A stretch of DNA of 35,172 bases from Acidobacteriota bacterium. Its GTDB lineage: Bacteria > Acidobacteriota > Vicinamibacteria > Vicinamibacterales > UBA2999. The DNA is taken from positions 1-35,172 of the forward strand of contig JACPCS010000085.1 of assembly GCA_016184455.1 (NCBI GenBank), given 5' to 3'. The notes under the pieces were generated by a model. The model saw only the letters and a program-made list of their open reading frames with translations. It was not told the DNA's origin and searched no databases. Of this stretch, positions 9,246 to 17,858 are shown piece after piece. The number at the start of each line of letters is the position of its first letter. Positions within the stretch are counted from its first letter, which is position 1. Position numbers and translations under genes: made by a program.

Positions 9246-9728
9246 GTGAGCGCGAGACACGAGCGAGCCGTCGCCTTCACGCTGAACGGCCGGCGGGTCG
9301 GCGCCACCGTCGCCACGCACGAGACGATCCTCGAGGTCCTGCAGCGGGAGTTCGGGCTCTTCGGCGCGCGCGAGAGCTGCGGGCAGGGGCTGTGCGGCTG
9401 CTGCACGCTGCTCGTCAACGGCACCGCAGTGTCGGGTTGCCTCTATTTTGCCGCGTTCGCCGACGGTGCGGAGCTCACGACCGTGGAGGGCCTTGCGAAG
9501 AACGGCGAGCTGCATCCCATCCAGCGCGCGTTCGTCGAGAAGAGCGGGTTCCAGTGCGGCTTCTGCACGCCGGGGTTCATCCTGATGACCAAGGAGCTCC
9601 TCAGCCGGCATCCGCAGCCGACCGAGGACGAGATCCGGCACTACCTGTCCGGGAATCTCTGCAGGTGTGCGGCCTATCCCGACATCATCGCGGCGGTGAA
9701 GCGCGCCGCCGAGCTGATGCGAGCGTAG
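9246..9728 (+). CDS. Molybdenum hydroxylase 2Fe-2S subunit (CoxS/XdhC-type small subunit)
   Basis: Small electron-transfer subunit of 160 aa carrying two 2Fe-2S clusters. The N-terminal plant-ferredoxin-like domain has the ligands Cys45, Cys50, Cys53 and Cys65 (CGQGLCGCC ... SGC). The C-terminal helical domain has CGFCTPGF at about 104-111 and NLCRCAAY near 137-144. GTG at 9246 follows a GGAGG sequence at 9232 and begins 1 bp after the large-subunit stop; it is chosen over an upstream in-frame start inside the large subunit. This gene is intact, which argues that the large-subunit break is recent or artefactual. It completes the G-M-L-S gene order. Confidence 0.93.
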   Translation: MSARHERAVAFTLNGRRVGATVATHETILEVLQREFGLFGARESCGQGLCGCCTLLVNGTAVSGCLYFAAFADGAELTTVEGLAKNGELHPIQRAFVEKSGFQCGFCTPGFILMTKELLSRHPQPTEDEIRHYLSGNLCRCAAYPDIIAAVKRAAELMRA

Positions 9729-9922
9729 GTCATTTGGACATGAGCCGCTTGCTTCGACCCGGTGCGTCGCGAAGCCCACGCTGCCGATTGCGATGAAGAA
9801 GGCCTCACCGGCTTCCATCGCTTTCACATACACGTCCGAAGGCAGCCCTTCCGCCCACGCCGTGGCCTTCCGCCCGCGACCTGACGGAGAATGCGACAGG
9901 ACATCACTCCGAGGAGCGACGG

Positions 9923-11281
9923 ATGAGCGATAGCATCAAGTACGTCCTGGACGAGAGCCGCATCCCGCGGCAATGGTACAACCTGGCGGCCGACCTGCCA
10001 GAGCCGCTCCCGCCGGTGCTGCACCCCGGAACGCTGCAGCCCATCGGCCCCGCGGACCTCGCGCCGCTGTTCCCCATGGCGCTCATCCTGCAGGAAGTGA
10101 CCACCGAGCGCGAGGTGGAGATCCCGGGCCCCGTGCGCGACGTCTACCGGCAGTGGCGGCCCACGCCGCTCTACCGCGCGCGGCGGCTGGAGCGGGCGCT
10201 CCAGACCCCGGCGCGCATCTACTACAAGTACGAGGGCGTGAGCCCCGCGGGCAGCCACAAGCCCAACACCGCCGTCGCGCAGGCCTTCTACAACAAGGAA
10301 GCCGGCGTCCGGCGGCTGGCCACCGAAACCGGCGCGGGCCAGTGGGGATCGTCGCTCGCGTTTGCCGGCGCGCTGTTCGGCCTCGACGTCACCGTCTTCA
10401 TGGTGAAGGTTTCCTACGACCAGAAGCCGTATCGACGGGCGCTGATGGAAACCTACGGCGCGCGCTGCATCCCCAGCCCCTCGACGGAGACCGAGTCGGG
10501 CCGCCGCATCCTGGCCGCGTCACCCGACAGCAACGGCAGCCTGGGCATCGCGATCTCCGAGGCCGTGGAAGTGGCGGCCTCTCGCGACGATACGAAGTAC
10601 TCGCTCGGCTCGGTGCTGAACCACGTGCTGCTGCACCAGACCGTGATCGGCCAGGAGGCCATCGCACAGCTCGAGATGGCCGGTGACTACCCCGACATCG
10701 TCGTAGGCTGCACGGGCGGCGGCTCGAACTTCGCCGGCATCGCGTTTCCGTTCCTGGGCGCGCAACTCCGCGGCGGCCGCGCCGCGCGCTTCGTCGCCGT
10801 GGAGCCCGCCGCGTGCCCCAGCCTCACCCGCGGGCGCTATGCCTACGACTTCGGCGACACCGGGCACCTGACGCCGCTCGTGAAGATGCACACGCTCGGC
10901 TCCACGTTCATCCCGCCGGGCTTCCACGCCGGGGGCCTGCGCTACCACGGCATGGCGCCGCTCGTCTCGCACGCGCACCAGCTCGGGCTCATCGAGGCGC
11001 GGGCCTACCCGCAGACCGCGTGCTTCGAGGCGGGCGTCTTCTTCGCGCGCCACGAGGGCATCGTCCCCGCCCCGGAGGCCAACCACGCGGTGAAGGGCGC
11101 CATCGACGAGGCGGTGCGCTGCCGCGAGGAGGGCGCGAGCCGCGCGATTCTCTTCAATCTGTGCGGGCACGGCCACTTCGACATGCAGGCGTACATGGAC
11201 TTCACGGCGGGGCGGATCACCGACCAGGCCTACGACGAGGGCGAGCTGGCCATGGCGCTGGCAGGGTTGCCGCAGGTGTAG
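9923..11281 (+). CDS. trpB: TrpB2-type tryptophan synthase beta-like PLP enzyme
   Basis: A 452-aa PLP enzyme of the TrpB2 class, longer at the N-terminus than TrpB1. TrpB2 proteins make tryptophan from indole and serine, often without a canonical TrpA partner. Seen: the extended N-terminus with [31 protein letters not shown], the PLP-lysine motif [11 protein letters not shown] (Lys113), [12 protein letters not shown], the phosphate loop [10 protein letters not shown] near 258-267 and [12 protein letters not shown] near 373. A GAGGAG element at 9911 precedes the ATG. No trpA or other trp gene lies nearby. It follows the Mo hydroxylase by 194 bp and may be its own transcription unit. It could use indole salvaged from elsewhere or act on a related amino acid. 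Confidence 0.93.
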   Translation: MSDSIKYVLDESRIPRQWYNLAADLPEPLPPVLHPGTLQPIGPADLAPLFPMALILQEVTTEREVEIPGPVRDVYRQWRPTPLYRARRLERALQTPARIYYKYEGVSPAGSHKPNTAVAQAFYNKEAGVRRLATETGAGQWGSSLAFAGALFGLDVTVFMVKVSYDQKPYRRALMETYGARCIPSPSTETESGRRILAASPDSNGSLGIAISEAVEVAASRDDTKYSLGSVLNHVLLHQTVIGQEAIAQLEMAGDYPDIVVGCTGGGSNFAGIAFPFLGAQLRGGRAARFVAVEPAACPSLTRGRYAYDFGDTGHLTPLVKMHTLGSTFIPPGFHAGGLRYHGMAPLVSHAHQLGLIEARAYPQTACFEAGVFFARHEGIVPAPEANHAVKGAIDEAVRCREEGASRAILFNLCGHGHFDMQAYMDFTAGRITDQAYDEGELAMALAGLPQV

Positions 11282-11284
11282 GAA

Positions 11285-11355
11285 AACTCTCGGACACGAC
11301 CCGCGGCGCCGGGATTGTCAGCCGCGATGTGTTCCCAGATTTCATTGGCCGACAT
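11285..11355 (-). pseudogene. ParE/RelE-family toxin relic
   Basis: On the minus strand from 11355 the sequence reads MSANEIWEHIAADNPGAAGR then VRE. This matches the typical IWxYIAxDNPxAAxRV segment near the N-terminus of ParE/RelE toxins. No family sequence follows it, and only a short unrelated stretch precedes it. It lies directly at the 3' end of the TrpB2 gene, whose stop is at 11281. No antitoxin is visible. It appears to be a leftover of a toxin-antitoxin pair, recognised from the motif alone. Confidence 0.5.
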
Positions 11356-11447
11356 CAGGGACACCATTCCCAGCCGTCACCCTTCGAGGTTCTCGCTTCC
11401 TGGTTCGCGTTCACCTTCAGGGTACGCCGTCTGAGGCCGTCGCGGGA

Positions 11448-11476
11448 TGACACAAACCTGACACATCTCTGACGCC
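11448..11476 (+). promoter_or_regulatory. Three TGAC repeats at exact 11-bp spacing before the second kinase gene
   Basis: TGACACAAACC (11448), TGACACATCTC (11459) and TGACGCC (11470) are direct repeats exactly one helical turn apart. The third unit sits where a -35 element would be for a -10-like TAAGAT at 11495-11500, with the kinase GTG at 11508. This is the arrangement expected for an OmpR/PhoB-type activator replacing the -35 box. Autoregulation by the regulator at 13447 is inferred. Confidence 0.6.
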
Positions 11477-11507
11477 GGCCGGGACGCCCGCAACTAAGAT
11501 ACGACTT

Positions 11508-13436
11508 GTGCTTCACCCAGCGCACTCTGTGCTCGGCGCGCTCGTGGCCACGACCATCGTGGTCACGGTGGCGTTGTGTTGGGCCGGATGGCGGCTGCTG
11601 GATCAGCAGCACGCGATTGATGATCAGCGCGCGCGGGAGCAGCTCGAAAGCAGCGCCGACGCGATCGCGGCGGGAATCCAAGGCAAGGTGGCGGACGCGG
11701 GTGAACGGCTGAGCGGATGGCTCTCGAATCCCGCATCGTTACCTCCGACAATCGACGGTGCTGTCGTCTTGACGATTGGCCCCGGAGAGGTGCTCGTGGC
11801 GCCACCGGACGGACTCCCGTTCGTGCCCGTCGCCGGAAGCCCTTCACCCCCAGCCGATGTGTTCTCCGCAATCGAAGCGATGGAGTTCGGCGCGAATCAA
11901 CTTGCCTCGGCCGCCGAGCGATATCGCATTCTTAGCCGCCATCGCGACGTGCAGGTCCGTGCGAGCGCATTGCTCCGACTCGGCCGAGTCTTGCGCAAGT
12001 CGCGGGACTTCGCGGCCGCACGGGCGGCGTATCAGGAGCTGTCCGCATTGGGTGCCGTGGGCACCGACGATCTCCCTGCGGAGCTGCTGGGCCTCGATGG
12101 CCAGCGTGCAGCGCTGGTCGCCCTTGGAGATCATGAAGGCGAGCGGCGCATCGCCGCCCAACTGTTGCGCGGGCTGGACAGCGGGCGATGGCGCATCACC
12201 CGAGGGACCGCGGAGTTTTATCGCGATGAGGTCAGCGCCACCAGTCGGCCGGATTCGTGGCGGCTGGCGGACGCCTTGAGCGACGTCTGGGGCGAACGAG
12301 ATGGCGGCTCGTTGCCAACCCGGGGCCAGCGCGTGTTCACGGGGGATGACCGGAGTGTGCTGGTGTTTTGGCGATCCAACGGGAACCGTTGCGCCCTTCT
12401 GGCGGCATTCGCGCAGAGTTTTTTCACCTCGCCGGCCTCGGGAGCAGTCGCCTGGCAACTGTCGGATCCGCAAGGCCAAGTCATCCGTGGTGACCTCGCC
12501 CCACCCGCGAGCTCGGTGGCGCGCATCGTCGGCAGTTCGGGTTCGGAGTATCCTTGGACACTCCACGTGTGGGCGGCCTCGCAGTCTGCCGCGAGCGCGC
12601 GAAGCAGTCGAACGATTCTGCTCGCGATGATGGCCGCCATGCTGCTGTTCGTGTGGGGCGCCGCGTACTTCATGGCGCGCGCGATCCGCCGTGAGGCGGA
12701 GGTAGCGGGCCTGCAGTCGGATTTCGTCGCGGCGGTCTCGCACGAATTCCGCACGCCGCTGACAACCATCCGACAGATGGCGGAAATGCTCGAAATGGAC
12801 CGCCTCCCGACCGAGGAGCGGCGCCGGACATATTACCGGGTCCTGATCGGAGAGGCTGCCCGGCTGCAGCGTTTGGTCGAGACACTGCTCAACTTCGGGA
12901 GGATGGACGCGGGTGCCGAGCGCTATCAATTCGTCGAGGTCGATGTGTGGGCGCTGGTGCGCGAGGTCGTCGGCGAGATCGAGCCGCAGGCGCGCGATGC
13001 CGGCAAACGCATCGAAGTAGGCAGCCCGGACCCCGGGCTTGCTGTGCGCGCCGACGCGAGCGCCCTGGCCCTTGCGCTGCGGAACCTGATCGACAACGCG
13101 ATCAAATACTCGCTCGCGGACTCGACGGTATCGGTTCACTGCCGCAGCGAGAACGGTCGCGCGGCGATTTCGGTGGCCGATCGCGGCGTAGGCATTCCGC
13201 CATCCGAGCAGCAGGCGATCTTCCGGAAGTTCGTGCGCGGCCGGAGGGCGATTGACGCACATATCAAAGGCACCGGCGTCGGACTCGCAATGGTGCAGCA
13301 GATCGTCCTCGCGCACGGCGGTGAGATCCGGCTCGACAGCGAGACCGGCAAAGGCAGCACATTCACCATTCTGCTACCGGCCGTCGGCCGCGAAGAGGCG
13401 GTCTCGTCGCGATCAGCGGTGAGCGTTGACGGTTGA
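11508..13436 (+). CDS. Sensor histidine kinase with large extracytoplasmic sensor domain
   Basis: Membrane sensor kinase of 642 aa. Seen: a first membrane segment at about 10-30, a long extracytoplasmic region of about 335 residues, a second membrane segment at about 368-390, a H-box DFVAAVSHEFRTPLTTIRQM with His412, an N-box NLIDNAIKYS with Asn530, G1 ADRGVGIPP and G2 GTGVGLAMV. No clear HAMP domain lies between the membrane segment and the H-box. Residues 130-225 have alanine-rich helical repeats (ASALLRLGRVLRKSRDFAAARAAYQEL) that look TPR-like, unusual outside the membrane in a kinase sensor. GTG at 11508 is preferred over the TTG at 11506 because only that frame encodes the kinase. It precedes and is probably co-transcribed with its regulator. 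Confidence 0.92.
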   Translation: MLHPAHSVLGALVATTIVVTVALCWAGWRLLDQQHAIDDQRAREQLESSADAIAAGIQGKVADAGERLSGWLSNPASLPPTIDGAVVLTIGPGEVLVAPPDGLPFVPVAGSPSPPADVFSAIEAMEFGANQLASAAERYRILSRHRDVQVRASALLRLGRVLRKSRDFAAARAAYQELSALGAVGTDDLPAELLGLDGQRAALVALGDHEGERRIAAQLLRGLDSGRWRITRGTAEFYRDEVSATSRPDSWRLADALSDVWGERDGGSLPTRGQRVFTGDDRSVLVFWRSNGNRCALLAAFAQSFFTSPASGAVAWQLSDPQGQVIRGDLAPPASSVARIVGSSGSEYPWTLHVWAASQSAASARSSRTILLAMMAAMLLFVWGAAYFMARAIRREAEVAGLQSDFVAAVSHEFRTPLTTIRQMAEMLEMDRLPTEERRRTYYRVLIGEAARLQRLVETLLNFGRMDAGAERYQFVEVDVWALVREVVGEIEPQARDAGKRIEVGSPDPGLAVRADASALALALRNLIDNAIKYSLADSTVSVHCRSENGRAAISVADRGVGIPPSEQQAIFRKFVRGRRAIDAHIKGTGVGLAMVQQIVLAHGGEIRLDSETGKGSTFTILLPAVGREEAVSSRSAVSVDG

Positions 13437-13446
13437 GAGCCGAGAC

Positions 13447-14136
13447 GTGAGCGTCGAGACGGATCGCATTCTCATCGTCGAAGACGAGCCCAGCATCGCG
13501 CTGGCGCTCGAAGACGACCTGTCCCTTGAAGGCTACCAAGTCGAGGTCGTCGCGGACGGGCTCGCGGCTGTGAAGCGAGCGCGCGAGGAAGCCTTCGACG
13601 CCATCCTCCTCGACGTGATGCTGCCCGGCAAAGACGGGTTCGAAGTGTGCCGCGAGCTCCGCCGCAGCGGCGTGCGGACGCCGATCCTGATGCTCACGGC
13701 TCGCACCCAAGAAGCCGAGAAGGTGCTCGGTCTCGAAGCAGGCGCAGATGACTACGTCACCAAGCCATTCGGCGTACGCGAGCTGCGGGCCCGGATCGCG
13801 GCGCTCTTGCGCCGCAGCCAGGCCGATTCGGCGCCGCCGGTCGTCCACATCGGTGACGCCGAAGTGGACTTCGCGCGCGGGGAGATCAGGCGCGGCGACG
13901 AAGCCACCACATTGACGCCCCTCGAGTTTCGTCTGCTGCAGGCATTCATCCGCGCCCGCGGACGCATCCTCACGCGCGAGCAGTTGATTAACGAAGCATG
14001 GGGCCCCAACACGTTTGTGTCGGACCGGGTCGTCGACAATCACATCGGCAGCCTGCGCAAGAAGCTCGAACCGGATGCTGCGGAACCTCGGTACCTGCGC
14101 AACGTGCGAGGTCTTGGGTACAGATTTGACACGTGA
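13447..14136 (+). CDS. OmpR/PhoB-family response regulator
   Basis: DNA-binding regulator of 229 aa, partner of the kinase just upstream. Receiver: acidic pocket VEDEP at 11-15, phospho-acceptor Asp56 (ILLDVMLPG), LMLTAR and the YVTKPFG lysine. Effector: winged helix from about 130, with LTPLEFRLLQAFIRARGRILTREQLI, SDRVVDNHIGSLRKKLE and RGLGYRFDT. The start is uncertain: GTG 13447 places the receiver strand 6-7 residues in, while TTG 13426 would overlap the kinase stop and add 7 residues. The likely target sites are the 11-bp TGAC repeats before the kinase, the propeller protein and the cytochrome c peroxidase. Confidence 0.92.
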   Translation: MSVETDRILIVEDEPSIALALEDDLSLEGYQVEVVADGLAAVKRAREEAFDAILLDVMLPGKDGFEVCRELRRSGVRTPILMLTARTQEAEKVLGLEAGADDYVTKPFGVRELRARIAALLRRSQADSAPPVVHIGDAEVDFARGEIRRGDEATTLTPLEFRLLQAFIRARGRILTREQLINEAWGPNTFVSDRVVDNHIGSLRKKLEPDAAEPRYLRNVRGLGYRFDT

Positions 14137-14162
14137 CATCTGACGCAAAGCTGACGATGTCC
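14134..14162 (+). promoter_or_regulatory. TGAC repeats before the TPR/propeller protein gene
   Basis: TGAC occurs at 14134, 14141 and 14152; the last two are exactly 11 bp apart (TGACGCAAAGC, TGACGATGTCC). A further TGAC at 14127 lies inside the regulator coding end. A -10-like CATACA at 14174 is 16 bp after TGACGA, so the last repeat overlaps a plausible -35 position. The arrangement resembles the site at 11448 and probably binds the same regulator. Confidence 0.5.
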
Positions 14163-14214
14163 GAGCTGGTTTTCATACAGTCGCTCGGTACTCTGCACGC
14201 CAGGGAGTGACACC

Positions 14215-16326
14215 ATGAACCGAACAACAATCATGTTCATCGCGGCGCTGCTGGTGGCTGGGTGGCAGACCGTTGGAGCGCAGCAGACCACCGCGCAAAT
14301 GGAGAAGCTTCTGGCGAGCGCGGAGCACAAAGCGACCGTTGATGGCGACCTGAGGGGCGCTATCGAGGAGTACAAGAAGATCGTCGCCACCGCGGGCGCC
14401 AACCGGCTGCTTGCCGCTACGGCTCTTGTCCGCATGGCGGAGTGTTATCAGAAGCTCGGCGACGTCGAGGCGCGAACGATCTACGAGCGTGTGGTTCGTG
14501 AGTACGCGGACCAACAGAACGTTGCGGGGGAGGCACGCACGCGCCTCACGCGACTTCAGTCGCCGGCAGCATCTCAAACGAAACAGGCCACACGCCAAGT
14601 CTGGACAGGCGAGGGGGTGGACAACGGGGGCACACCATCCCCAGATGGCCGATACCTCAGCTTTACCGACTGGGACACCGGCGACCTTGCCGTTCGTGAT
14701 TTGTTCACCGGTACGAGCCGCCGTCTGACCAACACGGGAGGCTGGGTCGCCTCCGGCGATTACGCGGGGCCGTCGGTGATTTCCCCGGATGGCCGACAAG
14801 TCGCCTACAACTGGTTTGTCGAGAACGAGCACAAACGCGAGATCCGCACGACCTCGATCGCGACCGGCGAGCTCGTCCGGCCAAAAGTCGCTCTTCGAAC
14901 AGAGGCAGATGACTATCTCGTGCCGTTCGGCTGGGCGCCTGACGGCAAGCATCTCCTCGTCATTCGATCGTTGCCTGACCACACAAACCAGATCGCCACC
15001 ATATCAATTCACGATGGATCGTCTCGGAGCATCAAGTCTCTCGACTGGCGTTATCCCGACCGGCTCAGTCTTTCCCCTGACGGCCAATACGTTGCGTACG
15101 ACGCGCCGGCGGGCGATAGCGGCTCTCCGCGCGACATCTTCGTGTTGGCGACCGACGGCAGCCGTGAGACAGCAGTCGTACAGGGTCCCGCGAACGATTC
15201 GTCGCCGCTATGGTCTCCAGATGGCTCTGAATTGCTGTTCCTGAGCGATCGCACTGGAACCAATTCGTTGTGGACGATACCGATCGACAATGGGCGCCCG
15301 AAAGGTGTGGCGGCGTCGATCAAGACTGACGTCGGCTCAATCGGCCTGCTGGGCATCACGAGAAACGGAACGCTCTACTACGCTGTCCTGGGTCGCGCTC
15401 GTAGAAATGTGTACGTCGTGGAGCTCGATGCCCTGCACGCCACGAAACCGCCCGTGCTCGCCACTGAGCAGTTCATCAATGCCAACATTGGTCCTGCGTG
15501 GTCACGTGACGGCCAATTTCTTGCCTACTATTCGTTCCGCAATCCGGCGGTGCTTGTGATTCGATCCGTCAAGACCGGTGAAGAACGTACCATTCCGCTT
15601 CCAGTCAGAGTCGCAACGCCGTTCTTTGCCGGTCCGAGATGGTTTCCGGACAATCGCGCGGTCCTCATCCTTTCTCGGGACGCGCAAGGGCCAGGATTCG
15701 GATTTCATCGACTTGCGCTCGACACGGGAACGACCGAGCTTCTGGTGCACCTGCCTCGCCAGGTGAGCTCCTTCGATCTTTCTCCGGAGGGCCGGTCAAT
15801 CTTCTATATCTTTCAGCATCCGCAGACGGGGCAGTTGATGCGATTTGACATCGACAGCCATCGCGAAATCGAACTGAAGAGAAACGAATGGTTCATTTCG
15901 CTGGCCGTATCGCCTGACGGAATGCAGCTGGCCTACTTGAAGTCTCTTCGCGCCAGCTTGGGTAATGCGCCGCCGGGAACCTCTCCGAGCGTCGTGGAGC
16001 TGATGCCGGCGGCTGGGGGCCAATCCCGCGAAGTCTTCCGCGCCGAGCCGTGGCTGGGCGGCGGACGCTACAACGCGCTGGCCTGGTCTCCAGATCAACG
16101 CTTTCTGTTGGTCGTCCGGGACGGTGGGCCGGAGCAAGGAGGGCTGTGGAAAGTCCCGGCGGCCGGAGGCGAAGCCGAGAAAGTCGGGATCTCGATATCG
16201 GCCAGAATCAAGTCGCCCGCCGTGCATCCCGACGGCAAGCGAATGATCTTCGCGGCGATCGATGCGGACGACAACGAAGTCTGGGTGCTGGAGAACTTCC
16301 TGCCCGCGCCGGGCGCGAGAAAATGA
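14215..16326 (+). CDS. Secreted TPR plus TolB-like beta-propeller (PD40) protein
   Basis: A 703-aa exported protein with a Sec signal peptide at about 1-22 (cleavage near VGA-QQ). Residues about 25-115 are helical with a TPR-like unit (ATALVRMAECYQKLGDVEARTIYERVV). From about 125 to the end there are about ten PD40/TolB-type blades marked by SPDGRYLSF, SPDGRQVAY, APDGKHLLV, SPDGQYVAY, SPDGSELLF, SRDGQFLAY, SPDGMQLAY and HPDGKRMIF. No catalytic domain is seen, so a binding or scaffold role in the periplasm is likely. It follows a two-component pair and carries that system's putative operator, which suggests it is a regulon member. The C-terminus of the kinase at 32281-35043 has the same kind of propeller. 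Confidence 0.9.
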   Translation: MNRTTIMFIAALLVAGWQTVGAQQTTAQMEKLLASAEHKATVDGDLRGAIEEYKKIVATAGANRLLAATALVRMAECYQKLGDVEARTIYERVVREYADQQNVAGEARTRLTRLQSPAASQTKQATRQVWTGEGVDNGGTPSPDGRYLSFTDWDTGDLAVRDLFTGTSRRLTNTGGWVASGDYAGPSVISPDGRQVAYNWFVENEHKREIRTTSIATGELVRPKVALRTEADDYLVPFGWAPDGKHLLVIRSLPDHTNQIATISIHDGSSRSIKSLDWRYPDRLSLSPDGQYVAYDAPAGDSGSPRDIFVLATDGSRETAVVQGPANDSSPLWSPDGSELLFLSDRTGTNSLWTIPIDNGRPKGVAASIKTDVGSIGLLGITRNGTLYYAVLGRARRNVYVVELDALHATKPPVLATEQFINANIGPAWSRDGQFLAYYSFRNPAVLVIRSVKTGEERTIPLPVRVATPFFAGPRWFPDNRAVLILSRDAQGPGFGFHRLALDTGTTELLVHLPRQVSSFDLSPEGRSIFYIFQHPQTGQLMRFDIDSHREIELKRNEWFISLAVSPDGMQLAYLKSLRASLGNAPPGTSPSVVELMPAAGGQSREVFRAEPWLGGGRYNALAWSPDQRFLLVVRDGGPEQGGLWKVPAAGGEAEKVGISISARIKSPAVHPDGKRMIFAAIDADDNEVWVLENFLPAPGARK

Positions 16327-16335
16327 TCCGAACCC

Positions 16336-16378
16336 TGACCGAATCGTGACCATCTGAACATCACAGCCTGACAGAGCC
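16336..16378 (+). promoter_or_regulatory. TGAC repeats before the cytochrome c peroxidase gene
   Basis: TGAC occurs at 16336, 16347 and 16369, spacings of 11 and 22 bp, with the 16358 position of the grid lacking a match. This is the third promoter in a row with TGAC on an 11-bp grid, all in the same orientation as the downstream gene. No convincing -10 was found between it and the ATG at 16398. Confidence 0.5.
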
Positions 16379-16397
16379 GCGGTACGCTGCGCCACGA

Positions 16398-17261
16398 ATG
16401 AAGCTCTGCGTGGCCGCGTTCGCGCTCACCATTCCTCTAGGCCTGGACCTCTACGTGCCGGTCCCAGAGCAGAACCCGCTTACGGTCGACAAAATCAATC
16501 TGGGGCGACGGTTGTTCAACGACCGTCGCCTCTCGCGCGATGGCTCGATCGCGTGCGCGTCCTGCCACGACGCAGAACATGCGTTCTCGGATGGCCGCGC
16601 GATCGCCGTCGGCGTCTTCGGGCGCTCGGGCCGCCGCAATGCGCCAGCAATCGTCAATCGCGCCTATGGCCGCATCTTCTTCTGGGACGGTCGCGTGCCC
16701 ACGCTCGAAGAACAGGTCCTCAAGCCGATCGAGGACCCGAACGAGATGGATCTGCCCGTCGCCGACGCTGCGAGTCGCGTCGGCCTTACGCTGAACGACC
16801 TGTCAAAGGCGCTTGCCAGCTACGTCCGTTCCATCCTGTCGGGGGATTCTCCCTACGACCGCTTCGTGAACGGTGACCGGACGTCGCTCTCGGCGGAACA
16901 GCAGGCAGGGCTGCAGATCTTTCGCGGCAAGGGCAACTGCACGGCCTGTCATGGCGGACCGAACTTCACCGACGAGCGACTGCACAACACGGGCGTCGCG
17001 TGGCGCGACGGGCACTTGAGCGACACGGGCGGCGGCAACGGCACCTTCAAGACGCCGACATTGCGTGAAGTGGCGCGCACCTCGCCATACATGCACGACG
17101 GCAGCATCCCGACGCTCGAAGAGGTTGTTGACTTCTACGATCACGGCGGCCGTTCGAATCCGAGCATCGATCCAGAAATTCACCCGCTTCATCTGTCGGT
17201 CGAAGAGAAGCAGGCGCTCGTCGCGTTCTTGAAATCGCTCTCGGGCTCATTAACCAACTGA
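16398..17261 (+). CDS. Dihaem cytochrome c peroxidase (CcpA/MauG family)
   Basis: A 287-aa exported dihaem protein of the bacterial cytochrome c peroxidase/MauG family, acting in the periplasm on H2O2 or as an oxidase of a protein partner. Seen: a hydrophobic signal at about 1-19, NLGRRLFNDRRLSRDGSIAC leading to the first haem motif CASCH (53-57), HAFSDGRAIAVGVFGRSGRRNAP, FWDGRVPTLEEQVLKPI, the second haem motif CTACH (181-185), the conserved FKTPTLREVARTSPYMHDGS with its Met near 228 and TLEEVVDFYDHGG. MauG and CcpA differ at the sixth ligand of the first haem, which cannot be decided here. It follows the propeller protein by 71 bp and has its own repeat-containing upstream region. The next gene is 14 bp away. 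Confidence 0.93.
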   Translation: MKLCVAAFALTIPLGLDLYVPVPEQNPLTVDKINLGRRLFNDRRLSRDGSIACASCHDAEHAFSDGRAIAVGVFGRSGRRNAPAIVNRAYGRIFFWDGRVPTLEEQVLKPIEDPNEMDLPVADAASRVGLTLNDLSKALASYVRSILSGDSPYDRFVNGDRTSLSAEQQAGLQIFRGKGNCTACHGGPNFTDERLHNTGVAWRDGHLSDTGGGNGTFKTPTLREVARTSPYMHDGSIPTLEEVVDFYDHGGRSNPSIDPEIHPLHLSVEEKQALVAFLKSLSGSLTN

Positions 17262-17275
17262 AGGAGGATTCCACG

Positions 17276-17806
17276 ATGAACAGTATCCGCGTGGCTTCAT
17301 TCGGTTTGGTCGTCGCGTTTGTATTCGCGCCGCTTCCCGCCCAAGCCCAAGCAACAGGTCCCGGCTCCGGGCTCCCGGCGCGCATGGCGGCGCTGGAGGC
17401 GCGTGTCGCCAAGCTGGAATCAGGTCAGGTCGACGCCGCCGACCTTGTCGGCACCTATGCCCTCTACCTGTTGGGCGTCGAACTTCACGGCGGCAACCCG
17501 GCGCAAATCGGCGTGGAAACATCTGTCGCGATCTTCCCGCTTAACGCCGACGGGACCGGCTCGGGCACCGTGACGGACGGCAGGTGCGACCTGCAACAGG
17601 CTGTGCCGTGGGTCCTGACGTGCGGAGAAGAAGCCGGCTCAGGGACTTTCACATGGACCGTTGAAAACGGCACGCTCGTCATCCCCGGAGATGAGAACCT
17701 CGTTGCAACCATCGGCGCCGGGGGCCGCGCATTCATTTTCGGCGGAACGGCGCCCGGGGCCGGTTTCAGCAATCTGGGGATTGCGATTCGGCTGCCGAAC
17801 CAGTAA
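17276..17806 (+). CDS. Small secreted protein of unknown function
   Basis: A 176-aa protein I do not recognise. It has a Sec signal peptide at about 1-25 (APLPAQAQA), a short heptad-like helix at about 32-50 (ARMAALEARVAKLES), then a beta-rich domain with VGTYALYLLGVELHG, regular GTGSGTVTDG and GTFTWTVENGTLVI turns, and two cysteines (CDLQQ, LTCGEE) that could form a disulphide. The pattern suggests a lipocalin-like or other small beta-barrel, which is a guess. An AAGGAGG site 8 bp before the ATG supports the start. It is 14 bp after the cytochrome c peroxidase and is probably co-transcribed with it. Confidence 0.85.
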   Translation: MNSIRVASFGLVVAFVFAPLPAQAQATGPGSGLPARMAALEARVAKLESGQVDAADLVGTYALYLLGVELHGGNPAQIGVETSVAIFPLNADGTGSGTVTDGRCDLQQAVPWVLTCGEEAGSGTFTWTVENGTLVIPGDENLVATIGAGGRAFIFGGTAPGAGFSNLGIAIRLPNQ

Positions 17807-17858
17807 GGAACCAGGCACGGTCGGATGAGCCGTCGCCGTCGGGGGTACCCCAGGCTGG

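Noticed and set aside
5510..9728. Assignment as an aerobic CO dehydrogenase
   Set aside because: The active-site loop reads ALRGFG, lacking the Cys of the AYxCSFR motif.
9729..9922. Minus-strand peptide containing [19 protein letters not shown] before trpB
   Set aside because: It looks protein-like but is short, has no ribosome site, and I recognise no family; the gap may hold debris but I cannot support a gene.
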